From Bacteroidales bacterium (GTDB lineage: Bacteria > Bacteroidota > Bacteroidia > Bacteroidales > P3), in the NCBI GenBank assembly GCA_017480245.1, contig JAFVBA010000010.1, forward strand, positions 62,001 to 126,000: a stretch of 64,000 nucleotides of DNA, given 5' to 3'. The notes beneath the pieces are model-generated. The model was not told the origin of the DNA, made no database searches, and worked only from the letters and a program-made list of their open reading frames with translations. Every line of letters starts with the position of its first letter. Position 1 is the first letter of the stretch. Positions 8,998 through 17,075 of the stretch are shown piece after piece. Position numbers and translations under genes: made by a program.

Positions 8998-9736
8998 TTC
9001 TTTGTTTATTTATAATGTTATTAATTATTGACAAAATGATATACAATATTATTATTACAGGTATTGCAGCGAACCACATAAATACCAATAATATTGCACT
9101 CAGAATTAAAAATATAAAACGTATTTGGTTTTCTGTCCATTTCAAATTGTGAAATTTTAAAGAAAACATCGGAATTTCGCTTACCAAAAGCACACAACAA
9201 ATTATTGAAACGGGAATTATAAAATACGGAGTAACCATTATGTCGTGTAAAACGTGAAATCTGTCCTGTAACTCTATCAAAGGAATACTTAACCACAAGA
9301 AAGCGTTGGCGGGAGTTGCCAATCCGATAAAAGAATCGCTTTGTCTGGTATCCAAATTAAACTTCGCAAGACGGTACGAGGAAAAAAGCGCCATCAAAAG
9401 TGGAACAAAAGCGTGGTAGTTTATGATTTCGTTTTTTTCTGCTACGTCAGGACAGTCCTCATATATGATAGTAACAGGATTAAGCAGCATAAAAGCAATT
9501 AAAGACGGCGCAACACCGAAAGTAACTACATCACTCAAGGAATCCAATTCCTTTCCTATCGGGGAAGATACGCCTAAAAGTCTTGCAGTCATACCATCGA
9601 AGAAGTCAAATACCGCACCTAAGACAATAAAACATGATGCTGCAACAAAATTTTTGAAATATAATAATTCAAATACGGACAATATTCCGCACAATAGGTT
9701 TAACAGCGTTATTATATTCGGTATTTGCTTTTTCAT
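8975..9736 (-). CDS. pssA: CDP-diacylglycerol--serine O-phosphatidyltransferase
   Basis: A 253-aa integral membrane enzyme making phosphatidylserine, the precursor of phosphatidylethanolamine. The CDP-alcohol phosphotransferase motif is complete: D47-G48-x2-A51-R52-x8-G61-x3-D65-x3-D69, the aspartates binding metal and substrate. About seven hydrophobic segments follow, as in the type II (Bacillus-like) PssA family. It leads the pssA-purS unit from a -7 box at 9763-9770. Neither a phosphatidylserine decarboxylase nor other lipid genes are adjacent. Confidence 0.92.
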   Translation of the reverse strand: MKKQIPNIITLLNLLCGILSVFELLYFKNFVAASCFIVLGAVFDFFDGMTARLLGVSSPIGKELDSLSDVVTFGVAPSLIAFMLLNPVTIIYEDCPDVAEKNEIINYHAFVPLLMALFSSYRLAKFNLDTRQSDSFIGLATPANAFLWLSIPLIELQDRFHVLHDIMVTPYFIIPVSIICCVLLVSEIPMFSLKFHNLKWTENQIRFIFLILSAILLVFMWFAAIPVIIILYIILSIINNIINKQRNEISSSN

Positions 9737-9762
9737 TAGTTATTTCACAAAATTTTAAAGTG

Positions 9763-9770
9763 CAAATTTA
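9763..9770 (-). promoter_or_regulatory. -7 box (TAAATTTG, minus strand) of pssA
   Basis: The minus strand reads TAAATTTG 27 bases before the pssA ATG; a TTG lies 22 bases further upstream (plus-strand CAA at 9793-9795). It is divergent from the box at 9835-9842. Confidence 0.6.
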
Positions 9771-9834
9771 GTATTTTTACGGCGAATAATCGCAATTTTA
9801 CGGCGTTTTTCTACTGTGAGAAGTAAAATTTTCT

Positions 9835-9842
9835 TATTTTTG
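9835..9842 (+). promoter_or_regulatory. -7 box (TATTTTTG) of the lipoprotein-frr unit
   Basis: TATTTTTG followed by CACC, 48 bases before the lipoprotein ATG. No clear -33 box is visible. Confidence 0.55.
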
Positions 9843-9889
9843 CACCTGAAAAAGACTTTAATAACGAGAAAAAAGAAAATTTTATCATA

Positions 9890-10294
9890 ATGAAAGCAAC
9901 TAAATTGAAGATTCTGCTTATAGCATTGCCGATATTATTCATAGCATGCAAACCTGATAAAGATGATTATGCAGAAAAATGGATAGGTGAGTGGCAAACA
10001 ACAGACGAAACCGTACTTCCTCAAACCAAATTCTTACATACGGGAACTATTATTAAGGATGACGGCCAACGAAACCAAGTTATAATGTCCGGAATGTTGT
10101 TAGGACTAAATTCTTCTTACAGAATACCAATCAAACTTTCCTCGGAAAAAGCAGGAAGTATAGACTACACAAACGGATTTACTATAAAAGGTTCGGCATC
10201 TTGCAATCAAAAAGATACAATTTGGTTGAATATGAATATATCGCGTGATAATAAAACAGTGTATGACACAATCACGCTGGTAAAAGTTCGGTAG
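9890..10294 (+). CDS. Small lipoprotein of unknown function
   Basis: A 134-aa protein whose signal peptide ends in the lipobox LFIAC with lipidated Cys20, followed by a charged linker (KPDKDDYAEK). The rest has a WIGEWQTT block near 31-38 and alternating polar/hydrophobic strands reminiscent of small lipocalin-like lipoproteins of Bacteroidota, but no family can be named. It is 30 bases upstream of frr and shares its promoter, which is unusual since frr normally follows pyrH. Residue after Cys is Lys, followed by acidic residues. Confidence 0.75.
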   Translation: MKATKLKILLIALPILFIACKPDKDDYAEKWIGEWQTTDETVLPQTKFLHTGTIIKDDGQRNQVIMSGMLLGLNSSYRIPIKLSSEKAGSIDYTNGFTIKGSASCNQKDTIWLNMNISRDNKTVYDTITLVKVR

Positions 10295-10324
10295 AAAAGA
10301 ATAATAATCAAAAATAATAAAACC

Positions 10325-10897
10325 ATGAATGCACAGATTAAATCATTGACACAAGAGGCTGAACAGAATATGACCTCTGCAGTGGAATTTCTTGAAAATG
10401 GATTGAAGAGTATGCGTGCCGGTAAAGCATCTCCTCAAATGCTTTCCGGAGTTAAAGTAGATTTTTATGGAACTCCAACTCCTATCGAACAAGTCGGTAA
10501 TGTTTCTACGCCGAGTGCTAACCAGATAGTAATACAACCGTGGGATAAAAATACAATACCTGCAATCAATAAAGCAATATTGGCAGCTAATTTGGGATTT
10601 ACCCCTAAGGTTGAAGCGGATTTACTTCGTATAACATTGCCTCCTTTAACTGAGGACAGAAGAAAAGAACTTGTAAAATCGGTTAAGCAAGAAGGCGAAA
10701 ATGCTAAAGTATCCGTAAGAAACGTTCGTCGTAATATTTTGGACAAGGTAAAAAAGACGAAAGACAATAAAGAAAACCCTGCAACCGAAGATGAAATCAA
10801 ACAGGCAGAAAAAGATATGCAGGATTTGACGGATAAATTCGTTAAGAAAATTGACGAAATCCTAAGTGCAAAAGAGAAAGAATTGATGACATTGTAA
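10325..10897 (+). CDS. frr: Ribosome recycling factor
   Basis: A 190-aa RRF, with the LRAGKASP-type block (MRAGKASPQMLSGVKVDFYG, about residues 30-49), the NQIVIQPWDKN segment and LPPLTEDRRKELVK near 105-118, and the conserved NVRRNILDKVKK helix. It splits post-termination ribosomes together with EF-G. The usual neighbour pyrH is absent; it follows a lipoprotein gene and is closed by a terminator at 10934-10975. Confidence 0.97.
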   Translation: MNAQIKSLTQEAEQNMTSAVEFLENGLKSMRAGKASPQMLSGVKVDFYGTPTPIEQVGNVSTPSANQIVIQPWDKNTIPAINKAILAANLGFTPKVEADLLRITLPPLTEDRRKELVKSVKQEGENAKVSVRNVRRNILDKVKKTKDNKENPATEDEIKQAEKDMQDLTDKFVKKIDEILSAKEKELMTL

Positions 10898-10933
10898 CAC
10901 AAAAGGTGTTGAATGTTCAATTTCCGATAAATC

Positions 10934-10975
10934 ATATAGGGCATATACACTTTATAAGCCCTATATTTTATTTTT
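10934..10975 (+). terminator. Terminator after frr
   Basis: ATATAGGGC (10934-10942) pairs perfectly with GCCCTATAT (10958-10966) and runs into TTTATTTTTAA. It stands 15 bases before the CWC gene, so that gene needs its own start or read-through. Confidence 0.8.
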
Positions 10976-10989
10976 AAATGTAGTATCCT

Positions 10990-11166
10990 ATGAAAAAAGT
11001 TTGTCCTCAGTGCGGTAAAGAGTTTGAATGCAAGCATAATGCGGATTGTTTTTGTATGCAATACACTATTTCCAAAGAAGCACTTGCAATTCTGAAAGAA
11101 AAATATTCAAATTGTATTTGCGAAGATTGTTTAAAACAATATGCAATGGAAAAACGGGATTTTTAA
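10990..11166 (+). CDS. Cysteine-rich CWC domain protein (58 aa)
   Basis: A short gene easily missed by length cut-offs. Translation gives MKKVCPQCGKEFECKHNADC followed by FCMQYTIS and ending in SNCICEDCLKQYAMEKRDF. The pattern CPxCGxxFxC, CxC and CxCxxC with a middle LPxxx-like helix matches the cysteine-rich CWC family, whose usual CWC reads CFC here. Seven to eight cysteines suggest zinc binding; function of the family is unknown. A terminator overlaps its stop codon, which supports it being a real transcription unit. No promoter box is clear in front; read-through from frr is possible. Confidence 0.85.
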   Translation: MKKVCPQCGKEFECKHNADCFCMQYTISKEALAILKEKYSNCICEDCLKQYAMEKRDF

Positions 11167-11182
11167 TTCCGTTTTTATTTTT
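11150..11182 (+). terminator. Terminator overlapping the end of the CWC gene
   Basis: AAAAACGGGA (11150-11159) pairs with TTCCGTTTTT (11167-11176), one G-T pair, followed by ATTTTTG. The 5' arm is inside the coding sequence. Confidence 0.65.
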
Positions 11183-11397
11183 GTAATATCACAAATCTTT
11201 TTTGTAATAATCGAAAACAATTTTGTAATCTCAAGAAAAATTTTTGTCAGGACGGTCTAAAAATTATTTTAAACCGTCTAAAATTTACTTTTAAACCGAT
11301 TGAAATTATATTTAAAACCGTCCAAAATAATTTTTGAACTGTCTTTACAAAAATTTTTCTTGAGATTGCAAAAGTATAATGAGTGATTGCAAAAATG
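11176..11397 (+). repeat. Palindromic 21-bp-period array, family A copy 1
   Basis: TTTTG units have their G at 11183, 11204, 11225 and 11246, exactly 21 bp apart; the inverse CAAAA units have their C at 11348, 11369 and 11390, again exactly 21 bp apart. All pairs are symmetric about 11297. The arms 11221-11247 and 11347-11373 are inverted repeats with 26 of 27 matches. The centre holds 21-22 bp units carrying GACGGT on the left and ACCGTC/T variants on the right (11251, 11273, 11317, 11338). It fills the gap between the convergent CWC and gtrA-like genes. A second copy is at 19901-20099. Confidence 0.85.
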
Positions 11398-11439
11398 TTT
11401 TCACTCATTACGCAATTATTATCAAAAAGAACAATAAAA

Positions 11440-11952
11440 TTATTTGTTATCTGTAACTTCTTTCTTCTTATTCTTGCCGAAAACAAAGGTCTTGTTCAGA
11501 AGAAAAGTCATTATAGCATTGGGAAGAACGACAATCAACTGACCGATTGCGTCGCCTGCTTTGTCTAAATCAATAGAAAAACGCGTAAGTAAGTCCAAAT
11601 TATTCTTATCTATTGAAAAGAAGAAATTGTATAGCCCACTCTTCGCCAGATAGTGCAATTCCGCTAAATTTATTACGTACATTATTCCGTAGATAACAAA
11701 AAACTGAACGATGACATTATATCCTTTGTTATGGAAAACTATTTTGCCTGTACTGTGATAATTAAACAATACGCCCAATACGGTAGATACAAAAACGGCA
11801 AGCGCTCTTTCCATACCAACCCAACGGCACAAAATAAACAAAGTGTATCCTACGGCGGTATTTATACAACCAACGAAAAGAAAACGTATGAACGGATTTT
11901 CTATCCGCATCAATAAATCAATCGGTTTGCGTAACAGTTTCTTTAGAGTCAT
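11440..11952 (-). CDS. GtrA family membrane protein
   Basis: A 170-aa protein with four transmembrane helices, beginning FIRFLFVGCINTAVGYTLFI, the GtrA signature. GtrA-like flippases or accessory proteins help move lipid-linked sugars for glycosylation of cell-surface polysaccharides. The start is placed at ATG 11952: an in-frame TTG at 11973 sits inside the -7 box and would precede the transcript. An insertion of about 30 residues between helices 3 and 4 (SIDKNNLDLLTRFSIDLDKAG) is longer than usual. Single gene; convergent with the repeat array. Confidence 0.85.
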   Translation of the reverse strand: MTLKKLLRKPIDLLMRIENPFIRFLFVGCINTAVGYTLFILCRWVGMERALAVFVSTVLGVLFNYHSTGKIVFHNKGYNVIVQFFVIYGIMYVINLAELHYLAKSGLYNFFFSIDKNNLDLLTRFSIDLDKAGDAIGQLIVVLPNAIMTFLLNKTFVFGKNKKKEVTDNK

Positions 11953-11970
11953 AATCGTTAAAATAATTTG

Positions 11971-12002
11971 CAAAATTATACCTTTTTTACCTCACAACCA
12001 AA
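11971..12002 (-). promoter_or_regulatory. Near-consensus promoter of the gtrA-like gene (minus strand)
   Basis: On the minus strand TTTG (12002-11999), a 20-base spacer and TAATTTTG (11978-11971). The predicted start site falls just before the ATG at 11952, which decides the start codon. Confidence 0.75.
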
Positions 12003-12011
12003 GATTTTTAT

Positions 12012-12019
12012 TAATTTTG
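12012..12019 (+). promoter_or_regulatory. -7 box (TAATTTTG) of the surE unit
   Basis: TAATTTTG followed by CTTT, 29 bases before the surE ATG at 12049. It is divergent from the gtrA promoter, with the two -7 boxes about 33 bases apart. Confidence 0.6.
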
Positions 12020-12048
12020 CTTTCTGTTTTTTGAAAAAAGAAAAATTT

Positions 12049-12813
12049 ATGAACACAAGACCATTGATTTTTGTAACCAATGATGACGGCTATCAGACTA
12101 AAGGTATCCGTTTGTTGATAGATATTTTGCGTCCTTTGGGAGATGTGGTGGTTGTTGCCCCTAAAGTAGAGATGAGCGGCAAGAGTCATTCCATCACTAC
12201 AGGACTTCCGTTAAAATTACAGACTATTTACAAAGGCGAACACTACGAAGAATACGCTTTGGAGGGAACTCCCGTTGATTGCGTGAAGATGGGATTTGAT
12301 AATGTACTGAAACGCCGTCCCGATTTCCTTTTTGCAGGGATTAATATGGGTGCCAATACTTCTATAAATACTATTTATTCGGGTACTATGGCTGCTGTGA
12401 TGGAAGGATGCGCAGAACATGTTGCCAGCGTGGGATTTTCCCTTTGCGATAACGACAAAAACGCTTCTCTTGTTGAATGCGAACCTTTTGTAAGAAAGAT
12501 TGTAGATGAGGTATTGAGAAACGGATTGGACGACAGCGTATGTTTGAACGTCAATTTCCCTTGCGGAGAGATTAAGGGCATAAAAGTAGGTCATCAAGCC
12601 GAAGGTTATTGGACTGAAGAGTTTGATAAATCTATTGAAGAGGACGGTCATACTATTTTTTGGTTAGGAGGAGAGTATCATTGTACGGATAAAAATCCTG
12701 ATGCCGATTGGAATGCCGTCAATGACGGATATGCTGCTATTGTTCCTATGCAAGTGGATTTTACGGCGTGGAAATTTTTGGATAAAACAAAGAAACGTTT
12801 TGAAAATATCTGA
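12049..12813 (+). CDS. surE: 5'/3'-nucleotidase SurE
   Basis: A 254-aa SurE. The metal site NDDGY is at residues 10-14 after the leading strand LIFVTN, with Ser in EMSGKSHSIT near 41-50 and Asn in GINMGANT near 102. SurE dephosphorylates nucleoside monophosphates and is often linked to stress survival. The start at 12049 is the first ATG after the -7 box; longer in-frame versions would begin upstream of the promoter. It leads an operon with a small membrane protein and lpxB. Confidence 0.95.
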   Translation: MNTRPLIFVTNDDGYQTKGIRLLIDILRPLGDVVVVAPKVEMSGKSHSITTGLPLKLQTIYKGEHYEEYALEGTPVDCVKMGFDNVLKRRPDFLFAGINMGANTSINTIYSGTMAAVMEGCAEHVASVGFSLCDNDKNASLVECEPFVRKIVDEVLRNGLDDSVCLNVNFPCGEIKGIKVGHQAEGYWTEEFDKSIEEDGHTIFWLGGEYHCTDKNPDADWNAVNDGYAAIVPMQVDFTAWKFLDKTKKRFENI

Positions 12814-12815
12814 CG

Positions 12816-13097
12816 ATGTGGTTTAAAGAAGACAAAATATTAAACGGATTTTTGATTTCATTGGCAGTAACCGTGATAACGGTATTTGTAATTATGATAA
12901 TACAACGGTTATTGCACGCAGATATGTTGGTTCATGCGAAAATGTTTGTCTTTTCCGTTGTGCCGGAAATCCTACTTCTCAGATTATATTCCAAAAAACA
13001 GATGCATGGAGCATTAAAAGGCTCGGTATTGTCATTAATTTTGACATTAGGGACGGTAATAGTGATTTTGATGAAATATAATTACATAACCATGTAG
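12816..13097 (+). CDS. Small three-helix membrane protein
   Basis: A 93-aa protein starting 3 bases after the surE stop. It has three hydrophobic segments (about 11-31, 44-57 and 68-86) with short basic loops. No family is recognised. The last codons read ATG-TAG and lie inside a heptad repeat, so the C terminus may vary. Its place between surE and lpxB suggests an inner-membrane protein co-expressed with lipid A synthesis, but that is only context. Confidence 0.7.
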   Translation: MWFKEDKILNGFLISLAVTVITVFVIMIIQRLLHADMLVHAKMFVFSVVPEILLLRLYSKKQMHGALKGSVLSLILTLGTVIVILMKYNYITM

Positions 13098-13179
13098 TAT
13101 GTAGTATGTAGCATGTAGCATATATTAAACATAACGGCTACATACTACATACTACCTGCTGCATACTGCATAATAAATT
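13092..13179 (+). repeat. Palindromic heptad array in front of lpxB
   Basis: Left side in sevens from 13092: ATGTAGT, ATGTAGT, ATGTAGC, ATGTAGC, ATATATT. Right side from 13138: CTACATA, CTACATA, CTACCTG, CTGCATA, CTGCATA, ATAAATT, ending exactly at the lpxB ATG (13180). The two sides are inverted and could form a long hairpin with an 18-nt loop just before the start codon. Confidence 0.85.
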
Positions 13180-14301
13180 ATGAAGTATTATATTATAGCG
13201 GGTGAATTGTCAGGGGATAAGCATGCGGCGTTACTTGTCAGATATATTAAGCAATATGATAAGGATGCGGTGATAAGAGGTTTCGGCGGAGACAATATGC
13301 AAAATGAAGGTGTGCAGATTGTAAAGCATATCAAAGAACTTGCTTTTATGGGATTCTTAGAAGTGGCAGCCCATTTGCGTGAAGTTTTGGGTAATATCTC
13401 TTTTTGCAAAAAGGATATTATGTCTTTTGCTCCTGATTGTATGATTTTTGTAGATTATCCGGGATTTAATTTGCGTATTGCCGAATTTACGCACAAGAAA
13501 GGCATAAAAAACTTTTATTATATCTCACCGCAAGTTTGGGCATGGAAGAAAGGAAGAATTAAAACCATGAAACGCATACTTGATAAACTGTATGTAATCC
13601 TTCCTTTTGAGAAACCTTTCTACGCAAATCACAATATGCAGGTTGAATATTACGGAAATCCGCTTTTAGATGAGATTTCAATATTCAAAACTTCGGAAAA
13701 CAATAAAGAGAAGTTCCTAAAAGAATACTCCTTAGGCGATAAACCGATAGTGGCTATACTTCCAGGTAGCAGAAAACAGGAAATAAAGAAAATGTTACCT
13801 GTTCAGAGTGCATTGATTGATAAATATCCGCAATTTGATTTCGTAATTGCCTGCGTTGATTCATTTGATGAAGAATATTACAGGCAATATATCCGAAGCA
13901 AAAATGCACATTTGGTTTTTAACCGTACGTATGATATTCTCAATGTCGCACATTCGGGTATGATTACCTCAGGTACTGCCACTTTGGAGACTGCTCTTTT
14001 TGATGTTCCGCAATGTGTTTGCTACAAAACATCAAAAATCTCTTACATAATCGGAAAATATGTTGCCAAGATTAGATTTATTTCTCTTGTCAATATAATT
14101 CTGAAACACGAAACAGTAAAAGAACTTTTGCAATCCTTATGGAACGAAGATGATTTGGACAAAGAATTCCGCAAAATCACTTTTGACGAGAATTACCGCC
14201 ACAAAATGAAAGATGAATATTCACTTTTGCGTTCCCAATTGGGCAATGCAGGTGCAAGTAGCCAAATTGCAAAAAGTATTACGGAGAAACTATTTAAATA
14301 A
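13180..14301 (+). CDS. lpxB: Lipid-A-disaccharide synthase
   Basis: A 373-aa LpxB (GT19), which joins UDP-diacylglucosamine and lipid X to form the lipid A disaccharide at the inner membrane. Recognised blocks are AGELSGDKHAA at 7-17, the FVDYPGFN segment near 88-95, YYISPQVWAWKKGR near 109-122 and LPGSRKQEIKKM near 193-204. Third gene behind surE, reached across a heptad hairpin that covers the translation initiation region and might affect its expression. Confidence 0.96.
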   Translation: MKYYIIAGELSGDKHAALLVRYIKQYDKDAVIRGFGGDNMQNEGVQIVKHIKELAFMGFLEVAAHLREVLGNISFCKKDIMSFAPDCMIFVDYPGFNLRIAEFTHKKGIKNFYYISPQVWAWKKGRIKTMKRILDKLYVILPFEKPFYANHNMQVEYYGNPLLDEISIFKTSENNKEKFLKEYSLGDKPIVAILPGSRKQEIKKMLPVQSALIDKYPQFDFVIACVDSFDEEYYRQYIRSKNAHLVFNRTYDILNVAHSGMITSGTATLETALFDVPQCVCYKTSKISYIIGKYVAKIRFISLVNIILKHETVKELLQSLWNEDDLDKEFRKITFDENYRHKMKDEYSLLRSQLGNAGASSQIAKSITEKLFK

Positions 14302-14363
14302 AAGATAGGTACGTGTAATAATTCCTGAAAAAGATTTTTTCAGTGCAGAATATAATAAAATGA

Positions 14364-14394
14364 AGAGGCTAATCCTTATAAAGAGTTAGCCTCT
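14364..14394 (-). terminator. Hairpin between lpxB and ychF (convergent genes)
   Basis: AGAGGCTAA (14364-14372) and TTAGCCTCT (14386-14394) form a perfect 9-bp stem. On the minus strand it is followed by TCATTTTATTATA, so it best serves ychF, and it may work in both directions. Confidence 0.6.
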
Positions 14395-14431
14395 AAAAAC
14401 ATGAAAACAAAGTTTAAAAAGAATAAAGTTT

Positions 14432-15535
14432 CTATACGTTAAAACGGAAGTGCATTATATCGCCGTCTTGTACGATGTAATCTTTGCCTTCTATGGAAAT
14501 CTTACCTGCTTCACGGCACGCACTCTCACTTCTGTACTTGATGTAGTCGTCATATTTGATAACTTCGGCACGGATAAAGCCTTTCTCAAAATCGGAATGG
14601 ATAACACCAGCGCATTGAGGGGCTTTGTCGCCTTTATGAAACGTCCAAGCGCGCGTTTCTTTAGGTCCGGTAGTAAGAAATGTCTGAAGATTCAAAATAT
14701 TATACGCCGCCTTTATCAATCTATTCACTCCGCTTTCTTTAAGTCCTAATTCCTCCAAAAACATCTGCTTTTCTTCGTAATCTTCCAACTCTGCAATGTC
14801 TTCTTCGGTCTTGGCGGCAATGACAAGTACGTCCGCATTTTCTTTTTGTGCCATTTCTTTTACTCTATCTACGTAGGCGTTGCCGTTTTTGCAAGAAGCC
14901 TCATCAACATTGCAAACATAGATGATAGGTTTTGCAGTCAAAAGGCACAATTCTTTGGCTGCCGCTTCCTTATCTTTGTTATCAAAATTTATTTCCCTTG
15001 CATTTCTGCCGCTTTCAAGCGTTTCCTTATAGGCTTTCAATACTTCCAAAGTATCTTTTGCCTTTTTGTCCCCGCCGACTTTGGCAATCTTTTCGGTTTT
15101 TGCGAACCTTGACTCAATGGTTTCAAGGTCTTTCATCTGCAATTCCAAATCGATTATCTCCTTGTCGCGAATAGGATCAACGCTTCCATCAACATGGACG
15201 ATGTTGCCGTTATCAAAACAGCGCAAAACCTCAATGATTGCATCGCATTCACGTATGTTGCCAAGGAATTTGTTACCCAGACCTTCGCCTTTTGACGCTC
15301 CTTTGACCAATCCCGCAATATCTACGATTTCTACCGTTGTAGGAATGATTTTTTCTGGTTTGTCTATCTCGGCAAGCGCATTCAACCTTTCGTCAGGGAC
15401 GGTTATTACCCCGACATTAGGTTCTATTGTACAGAATGGGAAATTAGCTGCCTGCGCTTTTGAATTGGACAGGCAGTTAAATAAAGTTGATTTACCTACA
15501 TTAGGTAAGCCGACTATACCACACTTTAATGACAT
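14432..15535 (-). CDS. ychF: Ribosome-binding ATPase YchF
   Basis: A 367-aa Obg-family ATPase. G1 is GLPNVGKST at 8-16, G3 DIAGLVKGASKGEGLG near 72-87 and the adenine-recognising NVDE in YVCNVDE near 209. A C-terminal TGS domain ends in DGDIMHFRFNV. YchF binds ribosomes and prefers ATP over GTP; it is tied to oxidative stress responses. The ATG lies one base after the tig stop codon, so the two form an operon. Confidence 0.97.
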   Translation of the reverse strand: MSLKCGIVGLPNVGKSTLFNCLSNSKAQAANFPFCTIEPNVGVITVPDERLNALAEIDKPEKIIPTTVEIVDIAGLVKGASKGEGLGNKFLGNIRECDAIIEVLRCFDNGNIVHVDGSVDPIRDKEIIDLELQMKDLETIESRFAKTEKIAKVGGDKKAKDTLEVLKAYKETLESGRNAREINFDNKDKEAAAKELCLLTAKPIIYVCNVDEASCKNGNAYVDRVKEMAQKENADVLVIAAKTEEDIAELEDYEEKQMFLEELGLKESGVNRLIKAAYNILNLQTFLTTGPKETRAWTFHKGDKAPQCAGVIHSDFEKGFIRAEVIKYDDYIKYRSESACREAGKISIEGKDYIVQDGDIMHFRFNV

Positions 15536-15536
15536 A

Positions 15537-16988
15537 TTAGAATAATGATGGTTGTTCGTCAGTCTCCTCTTTCTTTTCTGCTTTTGAAGATTTCTTCTTT
15601 GCAGGTTTCTTTTCCTCGGTTGCAGGAGACACTTCCTTTATAAATTCATCCATATTGACTTTTTTAACCGTAACTTTCATATTGTCTTTCAAAGTCTCGG
15701 TAATTTTTTTGTCAAACAGATAGTTATAAACTTGCTTTGTCTGCTCTCTTTCATTCAACATATTGCGGGCAACAGAGTCCAAATGTTCTTCTCTTTCCTT
15801 TTTCTGATCCTCAGTCTCGTCCGGCATTGCAGGAAAATAAGAAGGAAGTAATTCGGTCTTGTAATAATTGATTACATCTTCGTCCGTAACTTTTACATCG
15901 CCCGTTTCAGCAATTTTAGTTTCGATTATCTGCCAACGGATTCCGTCAAGATATTTGTCAAATTTCTCTTCAATGTCTTTTTTTGCCTCCTCGCTCTGTG
16001 CAGTTGCCGTAAGCCAACGTTTTAAGAACTCAACAGGCAGATCAAATTTGACATTCTTAACCAATTCTTCGCTTGTTTTGTTTAAGAAATAGTTATCACT
16101 TTCGCGTTTGTAGGCATTCATCAAATCTTCTTTGGCTGCCTGACGGAAAGATTTCTCATCTTTGATTTCTTTGTCCTTATAAACTTTAGAGAATAACTCT
16201 TCGTTCAATTCGGCAGGTGTCATACGTTGGATAGATGAGATTGTAAATTGGCAATCTGCGGAAAATTCCTTAGCATCTTCCTGTTTCATACGCAAAAATG
16301 CAGCAAGTTGAGACGCATCTTTCAAAGCCTTGGCAGGTTTGAAGGTAACAGTGTCGTCTTTTTTCTTGTTAAGGAATTTATCTTTGATTGTCTTTAAAGC
16401 AATACGCTCTATATATAATGTAGTGTTGATATCAACTTCGCCTTCTTTCTTCTCTCCGTTTTCATCCAACTCAACAAGATGACCGTATGCCATATCTTTT
16501 TCACCTATTGTCTCAGGAGATTCCACTTTTCCGAAACGCATACAAGTATCTGCGATAAACTTGTCAAGCATTTCCGTTGTAGGTTCTATTTCGTAGATAA
16601 CAGCCTTTTCTTTTTTCAAATCCAAATCAAATTCAGGCTGAGTAGCAACGTCAAAGAAGAAAGTAAAATTATCATCTTTCTCAAAATCGGCTTTAGGTGT
16701 CTTTTCGTCGTTAGCAAGCGGAGAACCCAAAACTTTAATCTTGTTTTCCTCTATGAATTTGTAAAGATTGTCAGACATAATTTGCTCAATAGTCTGCGCT
16801 TTTGCCGCAACGCCGTACATCTTTTTAACTATTGACATCGGAACTTGCCCAGGGCGGAACCCAGGCATAGACATCTTTTGTCTTTGTTGTTTTAATTGTT
16901 TTTCAACTTCTGATTTGTAGTCATTAGCCTCTACTTCTATCTTCACCAATGAGGTTAATACCCCGTTATTTTCCTGACTTACTTTCAT
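15537..16988 (-). CDS. tig: Trigger factor
   Basis: A 483-aa ribosome-associated chaperone. The ribosome-docking motif GFRPGQVP is at 43-50. A middle domain follows where the FKBP-type PPIase usually sits (about 150-245), with sequence poorly conserved, as in many Bacteroidota. The C-terminal helical domain is long and ends in a Lys/Glu-rich tail (KKPAKKKSSKAEKKEE) and QPSLF. Typical trigger factors are about 430-450 aa; the tail explains the extra length. It leads the tig-ychF operon. Confidence 0.92.
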   Translation of the reverse strand: MKVSQENNGVLTSLVKIEVEANDYKSEVEKQLKQQRQKMSMPGFRPGQVPMSIVKKMYGVAAKAQTIEQIMSDNLYKFIEENKIKVLGSPLANDEKTPKADFEKDDNFTFFFDVATQPEFDLDLKKEKAVIYEIEPTTEMLDKFIADTCMRFGKVESPETIGEKDMAYGHLVELDENGEKKEGEVDINTTLYIERIALKTIKDKFLNKKKDDTVTFKPAKALKDASQLAAFLRMKQEDAKEFSADCQFTISSIQRMTPAELNEELFSKVYKDKEIKDEKSFRQAAKEDLMNAYKRESDNYFLNKTSEELVKNVKFDLPVEFLKRWLTATAQSEEAKKDIEEKFDKYLDGIRWQIIETKIAETGDVKVTDEDVINYYKTELLPSYFPAMPDETEDQKKEREEHLDSVARNMLNEREQTKQVYNYLFDKKITETLKDNMKVTVKKVNMDEFIKEVSPATEEKKPAKKKSSKAEKKEETDEQPSLF

Positions 16989-17029
16989 TTTATTATAATT
17001 TGTTTTATTTATTTCCGAAAAAGAATTTG

Positions 17030-17060
17030 CAAAATTACAAATAATTCTTTTCTGAACAAA
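17030..17060 (-). promoter_or_regulatory. Promoter of tig (minus strand)
   Basis: Minus strand TTTG (17060-17057), 19-base spacer, TAATTTTG (17037-17030), leaving a leader of roughly 35 bases before the tig ATG. Confidence 0.7.
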
Positions 17061-17075
17061 ATTTTTGTCTTTTAT

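Noticed and set aside
10465..11061. 198-codon minus-strand frame
   Set aside because: It is antisense to frr and the CWC gene; frr is unmistakable and the antisense product resembles no protein.
11953..11973. TTG start extending the gtrA-like protein by seven residues
   Set aside because: The TTG belongs to the TAATTTTG -7 box, so it would lie upstream of the transcript. The same reasoning removed longer starts for surE, the ABC-F gene, rfbD and the 55-aa lipoprotein.
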